Below, piece after piece: positions 13,452 to 15,096 of a stretch of DNA of 15,096 bases (positions within the stretch are counted from its first letter, which is position 1; each line of letters starts with the position of its first letter). The position numbers and the translations under genes were made by a program. Origin of the DNA: JAHJRN01 sp043805355 (GTDB lineage: Bacteria; Patescibacteriota; Patescibacteriia; 2-12-FULL-60-25); the NCBI GenBank assembly GCA_043805355.1, contig JAZDIB010000005.1, positions 1 to 15,096 on the forward strand, given 5' to 3'. Below the pieces are notes generated by a model that had not been told where the DNA came from, made no database searches, and saw only the letters and a program-made list of their open reading frames with translations.

Positions 13452-15096
13452 ATGAACCGCACACTCATCACGGCGCTCATCGCGCTTTCGACCGTCGTCT
13501 CGGTCGGCCTCTCGGCCGGAACGGCGTCCGCTGCCACGAATCCGTGGACGTGGAACGACAACTCGACGCAGGTCACCCATCGGACGCAGCGTCCGGTCTG
13601 GGCCATGGCCTACGCCTCCCCCTATTGGTTCTACACCGATGGGTTGGAGCTGTGGGACGGCGGCCAGGTGTACCGCACCGACGGCACGAACATGACGAAC
13701 GTCACGCTCAACGTCCGCAACGCGGGCCTCTCGCGCGTGGATGAAATCGTCACGGACGGCCGCACGGTCGTGTTCCTCAAGAACATCTACCGCCTCGACA
13801 ACACCGTCGAAGCCGTCGCCTACCGCGATGGTACCTATTCGAACATCACGTCCGAGATCCGCAAGCCGCTCGATTCCAACGAGGGTATCAGCTCCATCGT
13901 CGGACGCAACGGCACCTGGGTCGCCGTCACCACGCGCGCCCGGTTCGTGAAGTACAGCGAGACGCTCTCGACCTACACGCGCATCACGATGCCGTCGGAA
14001 GTGACCCAGCTCTCCTCGAGCGACGCGTCCCTCCTGTACAGCTCGCACGACCGCTATGACCGCGGTTGGGATACGTATTCCCAGGCCGGCATCACCGTCG
14101 TTCCGGTCGGCAGCAAGTTTCTGATGAGCGTCGACGAGCGCTTTCACTCGTCTTCGGCACGGTACGTCAATTTCTACCAGTACGACGGATACTCCGTGAC
14201 CAACGTTTCCCGTCCCTCCACGTACACCGACAACGTGTACGCCGTCGGAGCCAACCAGACGGACGCACTCGTCCTGACCGATGTCGTCCGCGCTGGCGGC
14301 CGCAACGGCGAGATGTATTCGTACAACGGGACTTCCTGGGTCCGGGTTTCCAACGACCAATGGTTCTGGACCGGCGGCGGAGCCCCGACATATTCCGGAC
14401 CGACCTTCACGGACCGCTCCAACTTCGACATCTCCTGGAACGGCACCCGTTGGACCATCATCTCCGGCAAGGACCTCTTCCAGGTCTACAACAACAACTT
14501 CGAGAAGATCGGTCCGATGCGCGACTACTTCCTCACGAGCGCTTCGAACGGCGCGGGCACGTCACTCATCGGCGGCGCGGCTTCCGTGCTCTGGAACTCC
14601 CAGCCGTCCTTCCCGCTCTACGCGAAGCTCATGAAGGTGACGGAAGGCTATATCGCGCCGGTTCCGCCGACGGACCCCGTCGGTTCCGCGTACGGCATCA
14701 CGGCCTCGCAATGGTTCGACCCGTCGGTCACGACCATCCGCCGCGACCAGAGCGCGACCTACACGGTCAGCGCACAGCGCGCCAACGGCCTCTCGCGCGT
14801 CGAGATCTGGGTGAACGGCGTGGTCCGCAAGACCTGCACACTGGCCGCGACATCCGCCAACCAGACCTGCTCGTTCACGCTCTCGGGGTATGACTACAAC
14901 GCCAACACGCAGGTCGCCGTGAACGCCAAGATCGTCGGGCGCAGCGGCGAGTACCAGCAGCTCTGGACGCCGGTCACCTACATGTACGTGTCCGACACGA
15001 CGACGAACACGAACGCCTACAGCATCACCGCCTCGCAGTCCTTCACGGACAGCGACGCCACGATCACCCGCGACCAGGGCACGACCTACACGGTCA
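13452..15096 (+). CDS. Secreted surface protein with propeller-like N-domain and tandem Ig-like repeats (3' end outside window)
   Basis: The frame stays open for 548 codons to the window edge, so the gene is partial. Residues 1-28 form a classical signal peptide with an ASA|AT cleavage site. Residues about 30-400 consist of short beta-rich units with recurring D-G/N-G turns, Trp and Tyr (WDGGQVYRTDG, YRDGTYSNI, RNGTWVAV, YNGTSWVRV, WNGTRWTII), suggesting a beta-propeller, though I cannot name the family. From residue 414 come Ig-like units of 109 residues; each begins Y-(G/S)-ITASQ and unit 1 has a Cys pair (CTLAATSANQTC). The second unit starts at residue 523 and is cut by the window. An in-frame ATG at 13410 overlaps the -10 box and is rejected. 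AGGAGG (13423-13428) is too far away to serve as ribosome-binding site for the ATG at 13452; only a weak GAG is near. It is probably exported and surface-associated. Confidence 0.88.
   Translation, partial: MNRTLITALIALSTVVSVGLSAGTASAATNPWTWNDNSTQVTHRTQRPVWAMAYASPYWFYTDGLELWDGGQVYRTDGTNMTNVTLNVRNAGLSRVDEIVTDGRTVVFLKNIYRLDNTVEAVAYRDGTYSNITSEIRKPLDSNEGISSIVGRNGTWVAVTTRARFVKYSETLSTYTRITMPSEVTQLSSSDASLLYSSHDRYDRGWDTYSQAGITVVPVGSKFLMSVDERFHSSSARYVNFYQYDGYSVTNVSRPSTYTDNVYAVGANQTDALVLTDVVRAGGRNGEMYSYNGTSWVRVSNDQWFWTGGGAPTYSGPTFTDRSNFDISWNGTRWTIISGKDLFQVYNNNFEKIGPMRDYFLTSASNGAGTSLIGGAASVLWNSQPSFPLYAKLMKVTEGYIAPVPPTDPVGSAYGITASQWFDPSVTTIRRDQSATYTVSAQRANGLSRVEIWVNGVVRKTCTLAATSANQTCSFTLSGYDYNANTQVAVNAKIVGRSGEYQQLWTPVTYMYVSDTTTNTNAYSITASQSFTDSDATITRDQGTTYTV
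14691..15096 (+). repeat. Tandem 327-bp coding repeat (109-residue Ig-like units)
   Basis: Unit 1 starts at 14691 and unit 2 at 15018, exactly 327 bp later. Unit starts share YxITASQ, then a short variable stretch, then TI-(R/T)-RDQ and TYTV. Unit 2 is truncated by the end of the window, so the copy number is unknown. Confidence 0.8.

Noticed and set aside
13452..15096. Ten N-x-S/T sequons in the secreted protein next to glycosyltransferases, suggesting N-glycosylation
   Set aside because: The protein is rich in Asn, Ser and Thr; with about 36 Asn and roughly a fifth Ser/Thr, around seven or eight sequons are expected by chance. No oligosaccharyltransferase is in the window.

Overview
The window is a GC-rich bacterial chromosome segment. 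It carries two housekeeping genes (RNase J, TrpRS), the RNase P RNA gene, a membrane signalling operon, and the first part of a cell-surface glycan and secreted-protein region. No ribosomal or other phylogenetic marker protein is present, so taxonomy is uncertain. The compact layout, RNase J as the only RNase seen, the FecR/helical-repeat/Ig surface protein and the large Ig-repeat secreted protein would fit a high-GC Patescibacteria (CPR) genome. That is inference only.

Left part (1-3591): a ribonuclease J gene with a long basic, Arg/Gly-rich N-terminal extension is followed by a 328-bp spacer with a terminator-like hairpin, then trpS. trpS converges on the minus-strand operon, and both sides share one bidirectional terminator whose loop contains the dedA stop codon.

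Middle (3576-8292, minus strand): a tightly packed three-gene operon reads FecR-domain surface protein -> CHASE2 class III adenylate cyclase -> DedA-family membrane protein, with gaps of 3 and 1 nt. It looks like an envelope-sensing cAMP module joined to a probable lipid-carrier recycling protein.

Right part (8384-15096, plus strand): a strong promoter drives a complete type A RNase P RNA (rnpB). Only about 60 nt downstream is a polyprenyl-phosphate glycosyl-1-phosphate transferase. Next come a 129-aa protein of unknown function, a 329-bp spacer built from several palindromic elements, two overlapping GT4 glycosyltransferases, and a secreted protein that runs off the window with tandem 109-residue repeats. 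The transferase would load the first sugar phosphate onto undecaprenyl phosphate and the GT4 enzymes would extend it. The DedA protein encoded nearby belongs to the family that returns undecaprenyl phosphate across the membrane.

Most notable: a palindrome-rich dispersed-repeat-like block of about 100 bp sits in frame inside the second GT4 gene; the same gene shows signs of a compensated double frameshift near its 3' end; the spacer at 10877-10962 holds a closed inverted-repeat element with two mutually exclusive internal folds; and the FecR-CHASE2 cyclase-DedA operon is an uncommon signalling arrangement. I found no CRISPR array, tRNA, transposase or phage gene.
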